Below are positions 23,398 through 32,801 of a stretch of DNA of 64,000 bases, piece after piece. How positions within the stretch are numbered: position 1 is the stretch's first letter; each line of letters begins with the position of its first letter. The stretch lies in assembly GCF_000966195.1 (NCBI RefSeq), contig NZ_LAHL01000009.1, positions 276,972 through 340,971 of the forward strand, written 5' to 3'. This DNA is from Domibacillus robiginosus (GTDB lineage Bacteria; Bacillota; Bacilli; Bacillales; Domibacillaceae). The translations under genes were made by a program, and so were the position numbers. A model generated the notes under the pieces. The model was not told the DNA's origin. It did not search any database and saw only the letters and a list, made by a program, of their open reading frames with translations.

Positions 23398-23652
23398 ATG
23401 CCAAATATTAAATCTGCCATCAAACGCACAAAAACTGCTCAAATTCGTTCAGCACGCAACACGCAAGCGAAATCTGCTATGCGTAGCGCGGTGAAAAAGT
23501 TCGAAACAGCAGCTGCTAATAATGACGAAAACGCAAAAGAATTGCTTGTACAAGCAGTTAGCAAACTAGATAAAGCTGCAGCAAAAGGCCTTATCCACAA
23601 AAACGCTGCGAACCGTCAAAAAAGCCGTCTTATGAAAAAGCTGGCTAACTAA
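23398..23652 (+). CDS. rpsT: 30S ribosomal protein S20
   Basis: Small basic primary-binding protein of the 30S subunit (84 aa) that contacts the 5' domain and helix 44 of 16S rRNA. It begins [13 protein letters not shown] and contains [25 protein letters not shown], typical S20. An excellent AGGAGGTGA site precedes the ATG. It is one of the few plus-strand genes of the backbone, with its own promoter and terminator. Confidence 0.98.
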   Translation: MPNIKSAIKRTKTAQIRSARNTQAKSAMRSAVKKFETAAANNDENAKELLVQAVSKLDKAAAKGLIHKNAANRQKSRLMKKLAN

Positions 23653-23653
23653 T

Positions 23654-23685
23654 AAAAAAAGTGTCCAAACTGGACACTTTTTTTA
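23654..23685. terminator. Bidirectional terminator between rpsT and holA
   Basis: Perfect hairpin GTGTCCA-AAC-TGGACAC (23661-23677) with A/T tracts on both sides. It overlaps the holA stop codon and serves both converging genes. Confidence 0.92.
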
Positions 23686-24702
23686 TTTTGCTTGTACAAG
23701 CGTCTGCAGCCGGAAAAAAAACAGTTCCACAATCATTTTTTTATCCATTGCGCTGCTTTTCATCTCATAATCACTTTCTGCAAGCATTTGCACAACGACA
23801 GCAAGCTGGCTCTCTGAAAATGCCCGGGCCTGCCCTCCCGCTATTTTTACCCGGAAAGGATGCACCTTCAGCTGTGCGGCTATTTGCTGCTGTCCATAGC
23901 CTTTTTTCATTAATTCTTTTACCTGGTAAATAAGCCGGAACTGACTCGCTATCACAGCGAGAATTTTTAACGGCTCTTCATTTAAACGAATTAAATCATA
24001 GTAAATGCGCAGCGCTTCAGGTAAATGCCCTGTGACAATACGGTCTACCAGCCGAAAGATATCACTTTCCAGCGTACGGGCGGTCAGAGTGGTTACTGCC
24101 GCTTCCGTCACTTCATTTCCACGTCCAGCATGAAGAGCAAGCTTCATGATTTCCATCGACAGAACAGATAAATTAAACCCGGCAATAGCCAGAAGCTGAT
24201 GAATCGCTGCATCTTCTATCATGACACCCTCTTCTGCTGCTCTTCCTTTAATCCAGCCGGACAATTCCCGTTCAGCTGGACGTTTTGCTTCCAAGATGCC
24301 GGCCTGTTTTTTAATGAGCTTTGTTAATTTTTTTCGCTCGTCCAGCTTTTCAAACCTTCCTTGAAAAACAAGAATTGTAAAAGGAGCAGGGTCCTGCAGG
24401 TATTGTTCAAGCCTTTTGGTATCATGCTCTATTTTTGATTTTTCAGCTGTGAAAAAAATCGGATTCTGAATAAACACCAGCTTCCTGTCTCCCAGGAACG
24501 GCAATGTTTCCGCTTCTTCAATGGCCGCTTCTACCGGCACTTCTGTCATATCAAAGGAAGTGACATTTAAATCCGTATCTTCCCCGTCCAGGGCTCCTTT
24601 TAGGAGCAGCTGGCGCGCTTCCTCTATGAAATACTGCTCCGGTCCATATAGCAAATAAACGGAACGAAACCGGCCATTCTTCAATTCTTTTAATACATCC
24701 AT
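23683..24702 (-). CDS. holA: DNA polymerase III subunit delta
   Basis: HolA (339 aa) opens the beta clamp as part of the clamp loader. It shows the three-domain HolA pattern: an AAA-like N-terminal domain without a working P-loop (MDVLKELKNGRFRSVYLLYGPEQYFIEE), a middle domain and the collar domain. Position after comEC-yqzM and before rpsT matches Bacillus. Confidence 0.95.
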   Translation of the reverse strand: MDVLKELKNGRFRSVYLLYGPEQYFIEEARQLLLKGALDGEDTDLNVTSFDMTEVPVEAAIEEAETLPFLGDRKLVFIQNPIFFTAEKSKIEHDTKRLEQYLQDPAPFTILVFQGRFEKLDERKKLTKLIKKQAGILEAKRPAERELSGWIKGRAAEEGVMIEDAAIHQLLAIAGFNLSVLSMEIMKLALHAGRGNEVTEAAVTTLTARTLESDIFRLVDRIVTGHLPEALRIYYDLIRLNEEPLKILAVIASQFRLIYQVKELMKKGYGQQQIAAQLKVHPFRVKIAGGQARAFSESQLAVVVQMLAESDYEMKSSAMDKKMIVELFFFRLQTLVQAK

Positions 24703-24865
24703 TCACTCGACTCCATTCTATTTCTGTTTTCATTTTAGAAAAAATAAATCTAATACGCAAGATGGAGCTTCTTTAAACATTGTCTTGCAGCCGATTGAAA
24801 AGCATTGGCATTATATAGATTTTTGGACTGTTATTGTCTATACTTAAAAGAAAATGGGAGGGATA

Positions 24866-25000
24866 ATGGTGAACGATTTCGAGAAAAATGTTCAATCAAA
24901 GCGTAACGATGCTGTAGATTCTGGTGTAGGCTTTATTGTTTCATTTGGCTTTTTTGCTACGATGTTTATCCTTGCCACTGTGATTCAGCTGGTTGGTTGA
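24866..25000 (+). CDS. yqzM: YqzM family small membrane protein
   Basis: A 44-aa protein with an acidic/polar N-terminus (MVNDFEKNVQSKRNDAVDSG) followed by one hydrophobic helix ending in VIQLVG. A GGGAGG site lies five bases before the ATG. Size, sequence pattern and place between holA and comEC fit B. subtilis YqzM, whose function is unknown. Confidence 0.88.
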   Translation: MVNDFEKNVQSKRNDAVDSGVGFIVSFGFFATMFILATVIQLVG

Positions 25001-25005
25001 TTCAC

Positions 25006-25042
25006 GAAAGCCTCGTTCTTGTTAAGAGGACGGGGCTTTTTT
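25006..25042. terminator. Terminator between yqzM and comEC
   Basis: AAAGCC(T)CGTTCTT ... AAGAGGACGGGGCTTTTTT forms an imperfect GC-rich hairpin ending in a T-run. It abuts the comEC stop on the other strand and probably works in both directions. Confidence 0.78.
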
Positions 25043-27320
25043 ATGGCTTTCGAATAACGGTTTCAATTTCTCCCTTTGTCCCTTTGAATCTATATGTTAC
25101 AGCCCCATGCTGGTCTGTACGATATACCGCAACTCCTTCTTTTTCCAGCGTATCAATAACTTCTTTATGTGGATGTCCATAGCGATTATTCAGTCCTGCC
25201 GATATAACAGCAATTTGAGGCCGAATGGCCTGCACGAACGAAGCAGAGGAAGAGGTTTTGCTTCCATGGTGACCTACTTTCAGCCAGTCAACATGGAAGC
25301 TGTACTGCTCAATCAGCTCAGCTTCCCCTTCTTTTTCAAGGTCCCCCGTGAACAGCCATTTTTTTCCGCCTATTTCAGCGTAAAGGACGAGCGAGTCATT
25401 ATTTCCTTCATATTCACGATCATCCGGCGCTAAAAATTGAAAAACAGCACTTTCTGTCCCCCAACTTTCTCCCGCCATCCCTTCCCGCACTTTCAGACCG
25501 GCTCCAATAATATCTGCTATTACGTCTACTTCTGCTGATCCTGGTGAAATGATAATCTCTTCTGCAGGAATAGACCGAAGAACTTCTGCAGCTGCACCGG
25601 CATGGTCAGCGTCTGCATGTGTAAGAATGAGTTTATCGAGTTTCACCACGCCTTCTCTTTTTAAAAAGGGAACGACCGTATCCCTTCCTACTGAAAATTC
25701 TTTCTTCCGCTTCCTCCACTCTTCTTTTTCAAATGGTATATGACCGCCCGTATCGATTAAGTAATGGCCCTCATTGTGCGGTAGTTGAATAAAAATACTG
25801 TCTCCCTGCCCAATATCCAAAAATGTGATTTGTCCATGCGGCGAATATCGATTGAATAAAACAAAACCGATTAATACTGCACTACATACAATAAGACTTG
25901 CTTTCATGCTTTTCATCTGCTCCCATAAAAAAAGAGAGAGGATAGAGACGGCGGCAAAAAAAGCGGCGGCTTTCATTCCTGGCTGCCCCGTTACAAGTAC
26001 AGCAAACGGCCAATCTGACATCGTGGCAGCCAGCTTGTCCATGACAAGCAGCCCTTTATTTGTAAGGGAAGCGACAGTGGAAATAGGAATGAAAAAAGAA
26101 AGGGAAAATAACAGAAGAAGCACAGGCAGCATAAGAAAGGAATAAAACGGAACAAACAGGAGATTCGCCAAGGGCGAAATAATGGAAAGCTCTGCAAAGT
26201 GGAACAACAGGATTGGCAGGGCAGCTAATTGGGATAAAACAGAAACGTACAAAGAAAGCTCAATCGAATTTCTTGCTTGTTTTAAAATAACGCCAGTAGA
26301 TAACACGAGAGCAAAGGTAACAAGAAAAGAAAGCTGAAAACCGGCTTGGAAGATTACAAATGGATTCCAAAGAGTCATAATCAAAAAAGAAACGCCAAGA
26401 GCCCCAGAAGCAGATAATGTTCTTGTCCGAAAAGAAGTAAGCAAAATGGCTCCTGTCATTAAACAAGAACGCACGACTGGGGGAGAAGCACCCGCCAGGA
26501 GTACATAAAGCGGCAGTGCGGCTAATAAAAAAATCCTCGCTTGCTCCCGGGTCACACCTGCACGAATCAATATATAAAAAAGAAGTCCTGTCAGGAGTGT
26601 CACGTGCAAACCGGAAATCGATAAAATATGAACAATGCCGAGGCGCTCATAGTCCTCTATTGTTTCTTCTGACCCAGCTGAACGATCGCCAAACAATAGG
26701 GCGGCTGCCACATGGGAAAGCGGCTCAGGAAAAAATTTATGAATGTGGCTGATAGAAGCCGTGCGCCAGGCAGCAGGTATATAGCGAAGCGATTGATCCA
26801 GGGCACATTGATCAAGAGGAATTCGTTCAGGGGTAAGAACAAAAAAGGTCCGGCTTGACTCAAGATAAGATCGATAATCAAATTCCCCCGGATTCCTGGC
26901 TTCGTTTGGAAAGTCTGCATCCGCCTGAATTCGGCAGGTTAAACCGGGAACCAGATGACTTTTTAAAAGCTCTTTTTCCTCTTTTGATTCGATGCGGTAC
27001 GTTAACCGGAGCATCTCTTGAGATCGACTTTCACTTACACCCGCAATTAGCCGGTCACCATCGATACGCACATCATCCGTAAAAGAAATGATCCAATCTT
27101 TTTCTTCCCCTGTAAAAACAGACTGATTCCTTGTTTCCTGAAATGACATAGTACAGCAAAACAGTGCAAACGTACCGAGCATCCAAAAGCATGTACGCTT
27201 GTCCGCATGAAAAGCTAATAAAACACTTATTGACATAACCAGCAAAGACGCAGGCCACGGTGGCTGTGTGAAAAGCAAAATCGCCGCGAGCGCTGCCGTA
27301 CTCATTTGCAGAAAAAGCAT
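25041..27320 (-). CDS. comEC: DNA internalization channel protein ComEC
   Basis: ComEC (759 aa) forms the membrane channel that takes in single-stranded DNA during transformation. N-terminal helices and an OB-like domain (~80-190) precede the competence domain with many transmembrane helices (~215-480, starting near LSISGLHVTLLTG). A C-terminal metallo-beta-lactamase-like domain (~500-745) carries LTHADADHAG and GHHGSKTS. The domain set looks complete. ATG 27320 has AAAGGA upstream; it follows comEB by 13 bp. Confidence 0.95.
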   Translation of the reverse strand: MLFLQMSTAALAAILLFTQPPWPASLLVMSISVLLAFHADKRTCFWMLGTFALFCCTMSFQETRNQSVFTGEEKDWIISFTDDVRIDGDRLIAGVSESRSQEMLRLTYRIESKEEKELLKSHLVPGLTCRIQADADFPNEARNPGEFDYRSYLESSRTFFVLTPERIPLDQCALDQSLRYIPAAWRTASISHIHKFFPEPLSHVAAALLFGDRSAGSEETIEDYERLGIVHILSISGLHVTLLTGLLFYILIRAGVTREQARIFLLAALPLYVLLAGASPPVVRSCLMTGAILLTSFRTRTLSASGALGVSFLIMTLWNPFVIFQAGFQLSFLVTFALVLSTGVILKQARNSIELSLYVSVLSQLAALPILLFHFAELSIISPLANLLFVPFYSFLMLPVLLLLFSLSFFIPISTVASLTNKGLLVMDKLAATMSDWPFAVLVTGQPGMKAAAFFAAVSILSLFLWEQMKSMKASLIVCSAVLIGFVLFNRYSPHGQITFLDIGQGDSIFIQLPHNEGHYLIDTGGHIPFEKEEWRKRKKEFSVGRDTVVPFLKREGVVKLDKLILTHADADHAGAAAEVLRSIPAEEIIISPGSAEVDVIADIIGAGLKVREGMAGESWGTESAVFQFLAPDDREYEGNNDSLVLYAEIGGKKWLFTGDLEKEGEAELIEQYSFHVDWLKVGHHGSKTSSSASFVQAIRPQIAVISAGLNNRYGHPHKEVIDTLEKEGVAVYRTDQHGAVTYRFKGTKGEIETVIRKP

Positions 27321-27333
27321 ACATTATCATCCT

Positions 27334-27750
27334 TTACTCAGCAGGAACATGTATAACCTCAATGTCTTTTAGAAAATGGCTGTTCCACTTGTTCGGATAT
27401 GCATTTCGATAGATAATTCGCGCCACACCAGCCTGAGCAAGTGTTTTTGCACAGTTTTCACACGGTTCATGCGTGACATAAGCAGCCGCCCCTTTCAGCT
27501 TATCGCGCTCTGCGTGAAGCACTGCATTCAACTCGGCATGCAGGCAGCGAATACACCGTCCTTGATCTGATAATAGGCAGCCTGCTTCCTGGCAATGTTC
27601 ATGCCCGTGAATGGAGCCATTATAGCCCGTAGACACAATATGTTTGTCTTTTACAATAACGCAGCCTACATGAAGCCGATTACAGGTTGAACGAGTAGCC
27701 ACCACCTCTGCTATATTTAAAAAATAATCATCCCAGCTTTTTCTTTCCAT
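27334..27750 (-). CDS. comEB: ComE operon protein 2, dCMP deaminase family
   Basis: A 138-aa zinc deaminase that resembles dCMP deaminase. Zinc motifs are HAELNA (catalytic His and Glu) and PCENCAK. It belongs to the comEA-comEB-comEC operon, though in B. subtilis it is not needed for transformation. ATG at 27750 (MERKSWDDYF) is preferred to 27756. Confidence 0.94.
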   Translation of the reverse strand: MERKSWDDYFLNIAEVVATRSTCNRLHVGCVIVKDKHIVSTGYNGSIHGHEHCQEAGCLLSDQGRCIRCLHAELNAVLHAERDKLKGAAAYVTHEPCENCAKTLAQAGVARIIYRNAYPNKWNSHFLKDIEVIHVPAE

Positions 27751-27834
27751 CTTCAAAACCTCTTTTCTTTTTCTTCCGGTCTGTGACCCGTTTCTTCTTT
27801 AGTTTATCGATAGACGCTTCTATTCGTCAAACCT

Positions 27835-28476
27835 TCATTGAACCGTAATCAAAGGTGCCAGCTTTTCAAATGTTTTATCACCAATGCCTGCTATCTCCTT
27901 TAAATCCTCCACTGCTGTAAAAGCCCCTTCTGTTTCTCTAAAATCGATAATGGCCTGCGCTTTAGATTCCCCTATGCCTGGCAGTTCTTGAAGCAGCGAA
28001 GAATCTGCCGTATTGATATTAATGGCCGTTGAATCGCTGGAGGTCTCATTGCCTGAGGGCGCAGATGAAAGAGGAGGCTGCTGAACAGCCGGCACCTCCT
28101 CTCCCTCTGCCGGTACGTAGACCACCATTTCATCCTGTACTTTTTGTGCCAAATTGATGGCATCGACATCCGCTTTTTCAGTAAGTCCTCCTGCTCTGTT
28201 GATGGCATCATTAACCCGCTGATCACTAGACAGTACATAAATACCTGGCATAGATACAGCTCCCTTTACATCGATGGCTACCTCAACAGGCTGGGCCTGT
28301 GCGGAAGCTGCTTCCTGAGCCTCGGGTTCTGCTTTTGCTTCTTCTACAAGTGCCGCCGGTTCTGGAGGAAGGGGGGCAGGTTCTTCTTTTGTTAAGCTGT
28401 ACAAAAAAGCAATGGCTAACACGGTCCCTGCTGCAGCGGGAATTTTATACTTTTTTATGATTTCCTGCGTATTCAT
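27835..28476 (-). CDS. comEA: Competence protein ComEA, DNA receptor
   Basis: ComEA (213 aa) binds double-stranded DNA outside the membrane and delivers it to ComEC. It has one N-terminal transmembrane helix (~13-28), a flexible Pro/Glu/Ala-rich linker, a SLBB domain (~65-125, starting VEVAIDVKGAVSMPGIYV) and C-terminal tandem helix-hairpin-helix motifs (LLQELPGIGESKAQAIIDFR, LKEIAGIGDKTFEKL). First gene of comEA-comEB-comEC, divergent from comER. Confidence 0.96.
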   Translation of the reverse strand: MNTQEIIKKYKIPAAAGTVLAIAFLYSLTKEEPAPLPPEPAALVEEAKAEPEAQEAASAQAQPVEVAIDVKGAVSMPGIYVLSSDQRVNDAINRAGGLTEKADVDAINLAQKVQDEMVVYVPAEGEEVPAVQQPPLSSAPSGNETSSDSTAININTADSSLLQELPGIGESKAQAIIDFRETEGAFTAVEDLKEIAGIGDKTFEKLAPLITVQ

Positions 28477-28557
28477 TCATTCTCCTCCAATTCACTTTCA
28501 TAATTATTAATAGAACGCATACAGTGTTTAGATGAACAAGAAAGGGTGAATGCAAGC

Positions 28558-29385
28558 ATGAACATTGGAATTATTGGTACAGGAAGTATTGGCACCGTTT
28601 TGACAGAAGCGCTCATGTTTGCTTCTGCTGCCGAGCCCGAAAATATTATCCTTTATAACCGTACAATGGAAAAAGCCATGCATTTAAAAGCCATGTTTCC
28701 GGGCGTGCAGGTATGCCAGAATACAAAAGAAGTGATTCAAAAAGCCGAGTTGATTTTTGTTTGTGTTCGGCAGCCTGATTTAAAACCTCTTCTTGAATCG
28801 ATTGCTCCTTTTTTAACGAAGTCACATTGTGTTCTTTCCACGGCAAGCGCTGTTTCAACGAAGCAAATGGAATCCATTATTCCCTGCTCCTGTGGGAAGG
28901 TCATTCCTTCTGTAACAAATACGGCAGCTTCTGGAGGGATACTGTATTCTTTTGGAGACTCCTGCCAAACTGATTGGCAGCAAACAGTAACGGGGCTGTT
29001 AAACCAAATTGCCAGCGTTGCGCTTGAAACAGATGATAACATTATAAGGGCTGCCTCCGATTTAACTGGATGCGGACCTGCCTTTTTTTCAAAAATGGCA
29101 GTCATGTATGCAGATGAGGCTGTCACATATGGATTAACAAAAAGCCAGGCAGAGACACTGGCGTTTCACATGATGATTGGTCTGGGGGAGTTGTTGAAAC
29201 AAAAACATTGGACGCTGGAAATGTTAACAGAACGAACAGCTGCAAAAGGAGGGGTAACAGGACGGGGTCTTACGGTAATTGAATCAGAGGCTGGCGAATT
29301 ATTCGCATCGCTTTGCAGAATGACACAGCAAAAAGCTGCTGAAGATAGAAAAGAGGCATCTGCCGCATTTGGCATTATGGATTAA
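28558..29385 (+). CDS. comER: Late competence protein ComER (P5C-reductase-like)
   Basis: A 275-aa NAD(P)-binding protein of the pyrroline-5-carboxylate reductase family. It has the Rossmann motif GIIGTGSIGTVL at the start and the C-terminal dimer domain with ASDLTGCGPAFF and AAKGGVTGRG. Divergent location next to comEA is typical of ComER, which in some Bacillus affects sporulation and biofilm; its reaction is not established. ATG 28558 lies nine bases after AAAGGGTGA; the GTG at 28546 is within that site. Confidence 0.92.
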   Translation: MNIGIIGTGSIGTVLTEALMFASAAEPENIILYNRTMEKAMHLKAMFPGVQVCQNTKEVIQKAELIFVCVRQPDLKPLLESIAPFLTKSHCVLSTASAVSTKQMESIIPCSCGKVIPSVTNTAASGGILYSFGDSCQTDWQQTVTGLLNQIASVALETDDNIIRAASDLTGCGPAFFSKMAVMYADEAVTYGLTKSQAETLAFHMMIGLGELLKQKHWTLEMLTERTAAKGGVTGRGLTVIESEAGELFASLCRMTQQKAAEDRKEASAAFGIMD

Positions 29386-29432
29386 TTTCGACATATTTCT
29401 TCTTTTTCCTTTTATCTTTACACAATCTTAAC

Positions 29433-29466
29433 AAAAAAAAAGAGCAGCTTAACGACTGCTCTTTCT
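29433..29466. terminator. Bidirectional terminator between comER and yqeM
   Basis: AAGAGCAG-cttaacga-CTGCTCTT with A-tract and T-tract flanks, overlapping the end of yqeM; serves the converging genes. Confidence 0.85.
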
Positions 29467-30183
29467 TGCTTTGAAAAAAATACGCTCAGATTCCGATGTC
29501 GGTGCATCATTTGTAAAATCGGCCGTGATCGCTTCCACAGTAAAACCGGCTTCTTTAAGCCATTGGGCGTATTTTTCCGTGCCAAAAGTACGCTGATAGT
29601 GCAGTTCGTCAAAGCGCTCGTAATCTCCACTCTCCGTTTGCACGAAAAATGTTAATTCATGCTCTACACTGTTTGGATGTTCTCCCGGAAATGAATTCCA
29701 TATAAAGGATATATCTTCTGCCGCGTCTGCAAAAGTCTGCGCTAAAAAAACTTTATTCATTTTAAAAGACGAATGAACATCAAATAAAAATAAACCGTCT
29801 TCTTTTAAATGATCGAATACTGCTTGAAATGTTTGTTTCACAGCATCTTCTGTTTGCAAGTAGTTGAGCGAGTCGCAGAAAATGACTGCAGTATCAAATA
29901 AACCAATCCCCTCAAGCTCGCGCATATCCTGTTGAAACAGCGGAATGTTCATCCCATTTGCTGCCGCTTTTTCGTGGGCGATAGCCAGCATATCATCAGA
30001 AAGATCAATTCCGGTTACTTGAAATCCTGTCCGGGCAAAACGAACGGCCAGTTCACCTGTCCCGCAGCCGACATCAAGAAGAGAACCTCCCTTTACTTCT
30101 CCTTGTAAATACGCTTCCCACTCATCATACGGTGCATCATGCATGAGAGCATCGTAAACAGAAGCAAACCGGTTGTAACTCAT
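29449..30183 (-). CDS. yqeM: Class I SAM-dependent methyltransferase YqeM
   Basis: A 244-aa putative methyltransferase. SAM motif I is LLDVGCGTGELAVRFA, with post-I GIDLSDDML and motif IV around VIFCDSLNYL. The substrate is unknown. It overlaps rsfS by 4 bp at the end of the conserved yqeG-yqeM ribosome/NAD operon; coupling to ribosome assembly genes is suggestive only. Confidence 0.9.
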   Translation of the reverse strand: MSYNRFASVYDALMHDAPYDEWEAYLQGEVKGGSLLDVGCGTGELAVRFARTGFQVTGIDLSDDMLAIAHEKAAANGMNIPLFQQDMRELEGIGLFDTAVIFCDSLNYLQTEDAVKQTFQAVFDHLKEDGLFLFDVHSSFKMNKVFLAQTFADAAEDISFIWNSFPGEHPNSVEHELTFFVQTESGDYERFDELHYQRTFGTEKYAQWLKEAGFTVEAITADFTNDAPTSESERIFFKARKSSR

Positions 30184-30530
30184 GACATCAGCACATCAAC
30201 GTGTGGTGCATCGCCCCAGAGGCGTTCCAGATTATAATAAACCCGTTCGTCACGATGGAAAACATGAACGACTACATCACCAATGTCAATCAATACCCAG
30301 CGTGCTTCATCAAACCCTTCCATCCGCCGGATATCAAAGCCAAGCTCTTCTGCTTTTTCTTTTACTTCACGGGCAATAGCCTGTACCTGCTTATCTGAAT
30401 TACCATGACAAATAACGAAGTAATCTGCGACTGGTGAGATGCCTTCCATGTTAAGGGCTGTAATATTTTCCGCCCGCTTATCATCTGCTGCTTTCGTTAC
30501 TACCTGTAATAATTGCTGTTGCTCTGTCAA
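30180..30530 (-). CDS. rsfS: Ribosome silencing factor RsfS
   Basis: RsfS (116 aa) binds ribosomal protein L14 and blocks subunit joining under nutrient stress; it also aids 50S assembly. The family motif VADYFVICHGNSDKQVQAIA, then GFDEARWVLIDIGDVVVHVFHRDERVYYNLERLW, are clear. One base separates it from yqeK and it overlaps yqeM by 4 bp. Confidence 0.96.
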   Translation of the reverse strand: MTEQQQLLQVVTKAADDKRAENITALNMEGISPVADYFVICHGNSDKQVQAIAREVKEKAEELGFDIRRMEGFDEARWVLIDIGDVVVHVFHRDERVYYNLERLWGDAPHVDVLMS

Positions 30531-31100
30531 TTAACCATCGTCTCCATTCTGAATAAGATCATTATACGTATCCATGGTTACCGGGAAAACCGGTTGTTTT
30601 TTACTCATTAAAAAAAGAATTGAATTTTTTACAGCTGCTAAAACGGCCGCGTCCAAACTTTGCTTTGCAATCGCCCGTACTTCTTCCACAACCGGGAATG
30701 CCCGGCCTGGTTCAATGTAATCTGCCAGGTAGATGATTTTTTCCAGCAAGGTCATACCCGGTTTTCCTGTCGTATGCCAGCGGATAGCAGAGAGTATATC
30801 TTTGTCTTCGATTCCTGCTTCTCTGTGCACCAGTACAGCTCCCGCTGGCGCATGCCAAAGCTCATGGTGAAACGCAAGAAGCCGCTCGTCTTCTCTCTCG
30901 TTTATTAAAATCTGCTTCATTTCTTCTTTCGGACGAAATTTTGCATAATCATGAAAAATAGCGGCCAGCTCTGCTTTTTGAACATCTGCCCCGTAGCGGT
31001 TCGCCAGCTGGATAGCTGTTTCTGTTACACCCAGCGTATGCATATACCGCTTATCCGTTAACTGCTTTTTCACAAGCTCAAGTGCTCTGCTACGCTCCAT
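30531..31100 (-). CDS. yqeK: HD-domain Ap4A hydrolase (symmetrical), YqeK
   Basis: YqeK (189 aa) splits diadenosine tetraphosphate into two ADP in bacteria that lack ApaH. Metal ligands of the HD domain are visible in HTLGVTETA and AAIFHDYAK, with further His/Asp at FHHELWHAPAGA and IRWHTTGKPGM, and YLADYIEPGR. ATG 31100 has GGAG ten bases upstream; ATG 31109 is too near. It overlaps nadD by 11 bp, a common pairing in Firmicutes. Confidence 0.95.
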   Translation of the reverse strand: MERSRALELVKKQLTDKRYMHTLGVTETAIQLANRYGADVQKAELAAIFHDYAKFRPKEEMKQILINEREDERLLAFHHELWHAPAGAVLVHREAGIEDKDILSAIRWHTTGKPGMTLLEKIIYLADYIEPGRAFPVVEEVRAIAKQSLDAAVLAAVKNSILFLMSKKQPVFPVTMDTYNDLIQNGDDG

Positions 31101-31659
31101 ATAAGCCATTCTCCTTTATATACCGAATGACTGTTTCCGGCATCAGATAATGGAGCGTTTGGCTGGACGCTGCTTTTTCCCGGAGAATCGTCGATGACAA
31201 ATGAATTTCTGGTGTATCAATCAACAGCACCGGATAAGAAGAGTTTGTTGAATAACCAGGCCGCTTGACGCCCACAAAGGTAACAAGCCGGCTTAATTCA
31301 TCAATGTCCCGCCATTTCGGCAAATATTCAATCATATCCGCTCCAATAATAAAATAAAACGACGTATCCGGTTCTCGCTTTATCAATTCCCGCATTGTAT
31401 CAATCGTATACGATACGCCAGCACGCTCTATTTCAATCGTTTCGATTTGAAAGGACGGGTTTTCTTCAATGGCAAGCTCTGTCATATGCAGGCGATGTTC
31501 ATCCTCAACATGTCCAGCCAGCTTTTTATGCGGCGGAAGTGAATTTGGCATAAAGCGAATTTCGTCTAAATCAAGTGCATGCAAAACCTCATTAGCAGCA
31601 ATTAAGTGGCCAACATGCGGCGGATTAAAAGTCCCGCCTAAAATACCTGCTTTTTTCAT
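31090..31659 (-). CDS. nadD: Nicotinate-nucleotide adenylyltransferase
   Basis: NadD (189 aa) makes nicotinic acid adenine dinucleotide from NaMN and ATP in NAD synthesis. The nucleotidyltransferase motif GGTFNPPHVGHL is at the start, and the second motif lies in SSTILREKAASS (ISxTxxR type). It overlaps yqeI and yqeK, so the group is surely one operon. Confidence 0.97.
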   Translation of the reverse strand: MKKAGILGGTFNPPHVGHLIAANEVLHALDLDEIRFMPNSLPPHKKLAGHVEDEHRLHMTELAIEENPSFQIETIEIERAGVSYTIDTMRELIKREPDTSFYFIIGADMIEYLPKWRDIDELSRLVTFVGVKRPGYSTNSSYPVLLIDTPEIHLSSTILREKAASSQTLHYLMPETVIRYIKENGLYGA

Positions 31660-31949
31660 CGCGGCAAAACAAGTTTTTTGTTTTCTTTTGATTCTTTGTA
31701 TAGCACAACTGTGTGGCCGATCAACTGAACAAGTTCTGCTTTTGCTCCCTTCGCCAATGCCTCTGCCACCTCATGTTTATCATCTTCATTGTTTTGTAAA
31801 ATACTCACTTTAATCAATTCACGCACTTCAAGTGCTTCTGCAATCTGCGTTGTCATATTTTCATTAACGCCGCCTTTGCCCACTTGAAAAATCGGGTCTA
31901 AATGATGCGCTTCCGCCCGTAAAAATCGTTTTTGTTTTCCTGTTAACAT
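31656..31949 (-). CDS. yqeI: Ribosome assembly RNA-binding protein YqeI (YhbY family)
   Basis: A 97-aa CRS1-YhbY RNA-binding domain protein associated with pre-50S particles. Signature residues are LDPIFQVGKGGVNENM and the C-terminal GHTVVLYKE. It overlaps aroE by 7 bp and nadD by 4 bp. Confidence 0.94.
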   Translation of the reverse strand: MLTGKQKRFLRAEAHHLDPIFQVGKGGVNENMTTQIAEALEVRELIKVSILQNNEDDKHEVAEALAKGAKAELVQLIGHTVVLYKESKENKKLVLPR

Positions 31950-32785
31950 GATGTACCTCCAAGTTTATCCTCTACTATTTTTTGCATACGTTTTGGATCA
32001 GGCAGGACGCCTGTCCACTTTTCAAAAGCAAGCGCGCCTTGATAAACAAACATTTTCAAACCGTTTTGCACACGGGCGCCCTGCTTCTTTGCTTCTTTCA
32101 TAATCATGGTTTCTGCTGGATTGTAAATGATATCTGATACAAAGGCATCTGGCCGAATATTTGCGACGCTGATTGGCGTTTCGCTTACTTTCGGTGACAT
32201 ACCAATGGATGTTGTTTGAATAAGAATATCATAATGACCGAGCTGCTTTTCTAACTCCTCCAGAGATAAAAGAACCGTCTCAACCGGATATGGACACCGA
32301 TTTTTCAGTTCTTCCGCTTTTTCCGGGGTTCGATTAGCGATATCTACCCGTATGGATCCCTGCTGACTGAGTGTATAATAGATCGCCCGTGCCGCACCGC
32401 CCGCGCCAATGATTGCAATTTTTTTATCGAGCACAGAGCTCCCGTACTCCTCGTTCAGTCCGCGAACAAACCCTTCTCCATCTGTATTATACCCGATGAA
32501 GCGGTTCTCTTCTCGCACAACTGTATTTACCGCCCCAATTGCCTGAGCAAGCGGGTCTATCTCATCTAAAAGCGGCATAATGGCTGTTTTATGCGGTACG
32601 GTCACGTTAAAGCCTGAGAGACCGATTGCCTTCATGCCTGCAACCGCTGTTTTTAAATCTTCACTTTTAATATGAAAGGGCTGATAGTGCGCATCAATTT
32701 GAAGCGCACTAAATGAATCATTATGCATATCAGGCGACATAGAATGCCCAATTGGATCGCCTATAACCCCATATAGCTTTTTCAC
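31943..32785 (-). CDS. aroE: Shikimate dehydrogenase (NADP+)
   Basis: AroE (280 aa) reduces 3-dehydroshikimate to shikimate in aromatic amino-acid synthesis. Substrate motif GDPIGHSMSPDMHN near the start, catalytic Lys in GFNVTVPHKTA, the NADP loop GAGGAARAI followed by ANRTPEKA, and YQGALAFEKWTG near the end. It sits in the yqeG-yqeM operon as in B. subtilis. Confidence 0.97.
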   Translation of the reverse strand: MKKLYGVIGDPIGHSMSPDMHNDSFSALQIDAHYQPFHIKSEDLKTAVAGMKAIGLSGFNVTVPHKTAIMPLLDEIDPLAQAIGAVNTVVREENRFIGYNTDGEGFVRGLNEEYGSSVLDKKIAIIGAGGAARAIYYTLSQQGSIRVDIANRTPEKAEELKNRCPYPVETVLLSLEELEKQLGHYDILIQTTSIGMSPKVSETPISVANIRPDAFVSDIIYNPAETMIMKEAKKQGARVQNGLKMFVYQGALAFEKWTGVLPDPKRMQKIVEDKLGGTSC

Positions 32786-32801
32786 GCGACAACCCCCACT
32801 C

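Noticed and set aside
28477..28557. ComK boxes in the comEA-comER promoter region
   Set aside because: No AAAA-N5-TTTT pair with the right spacing could be found, so ComK control is not claimed.
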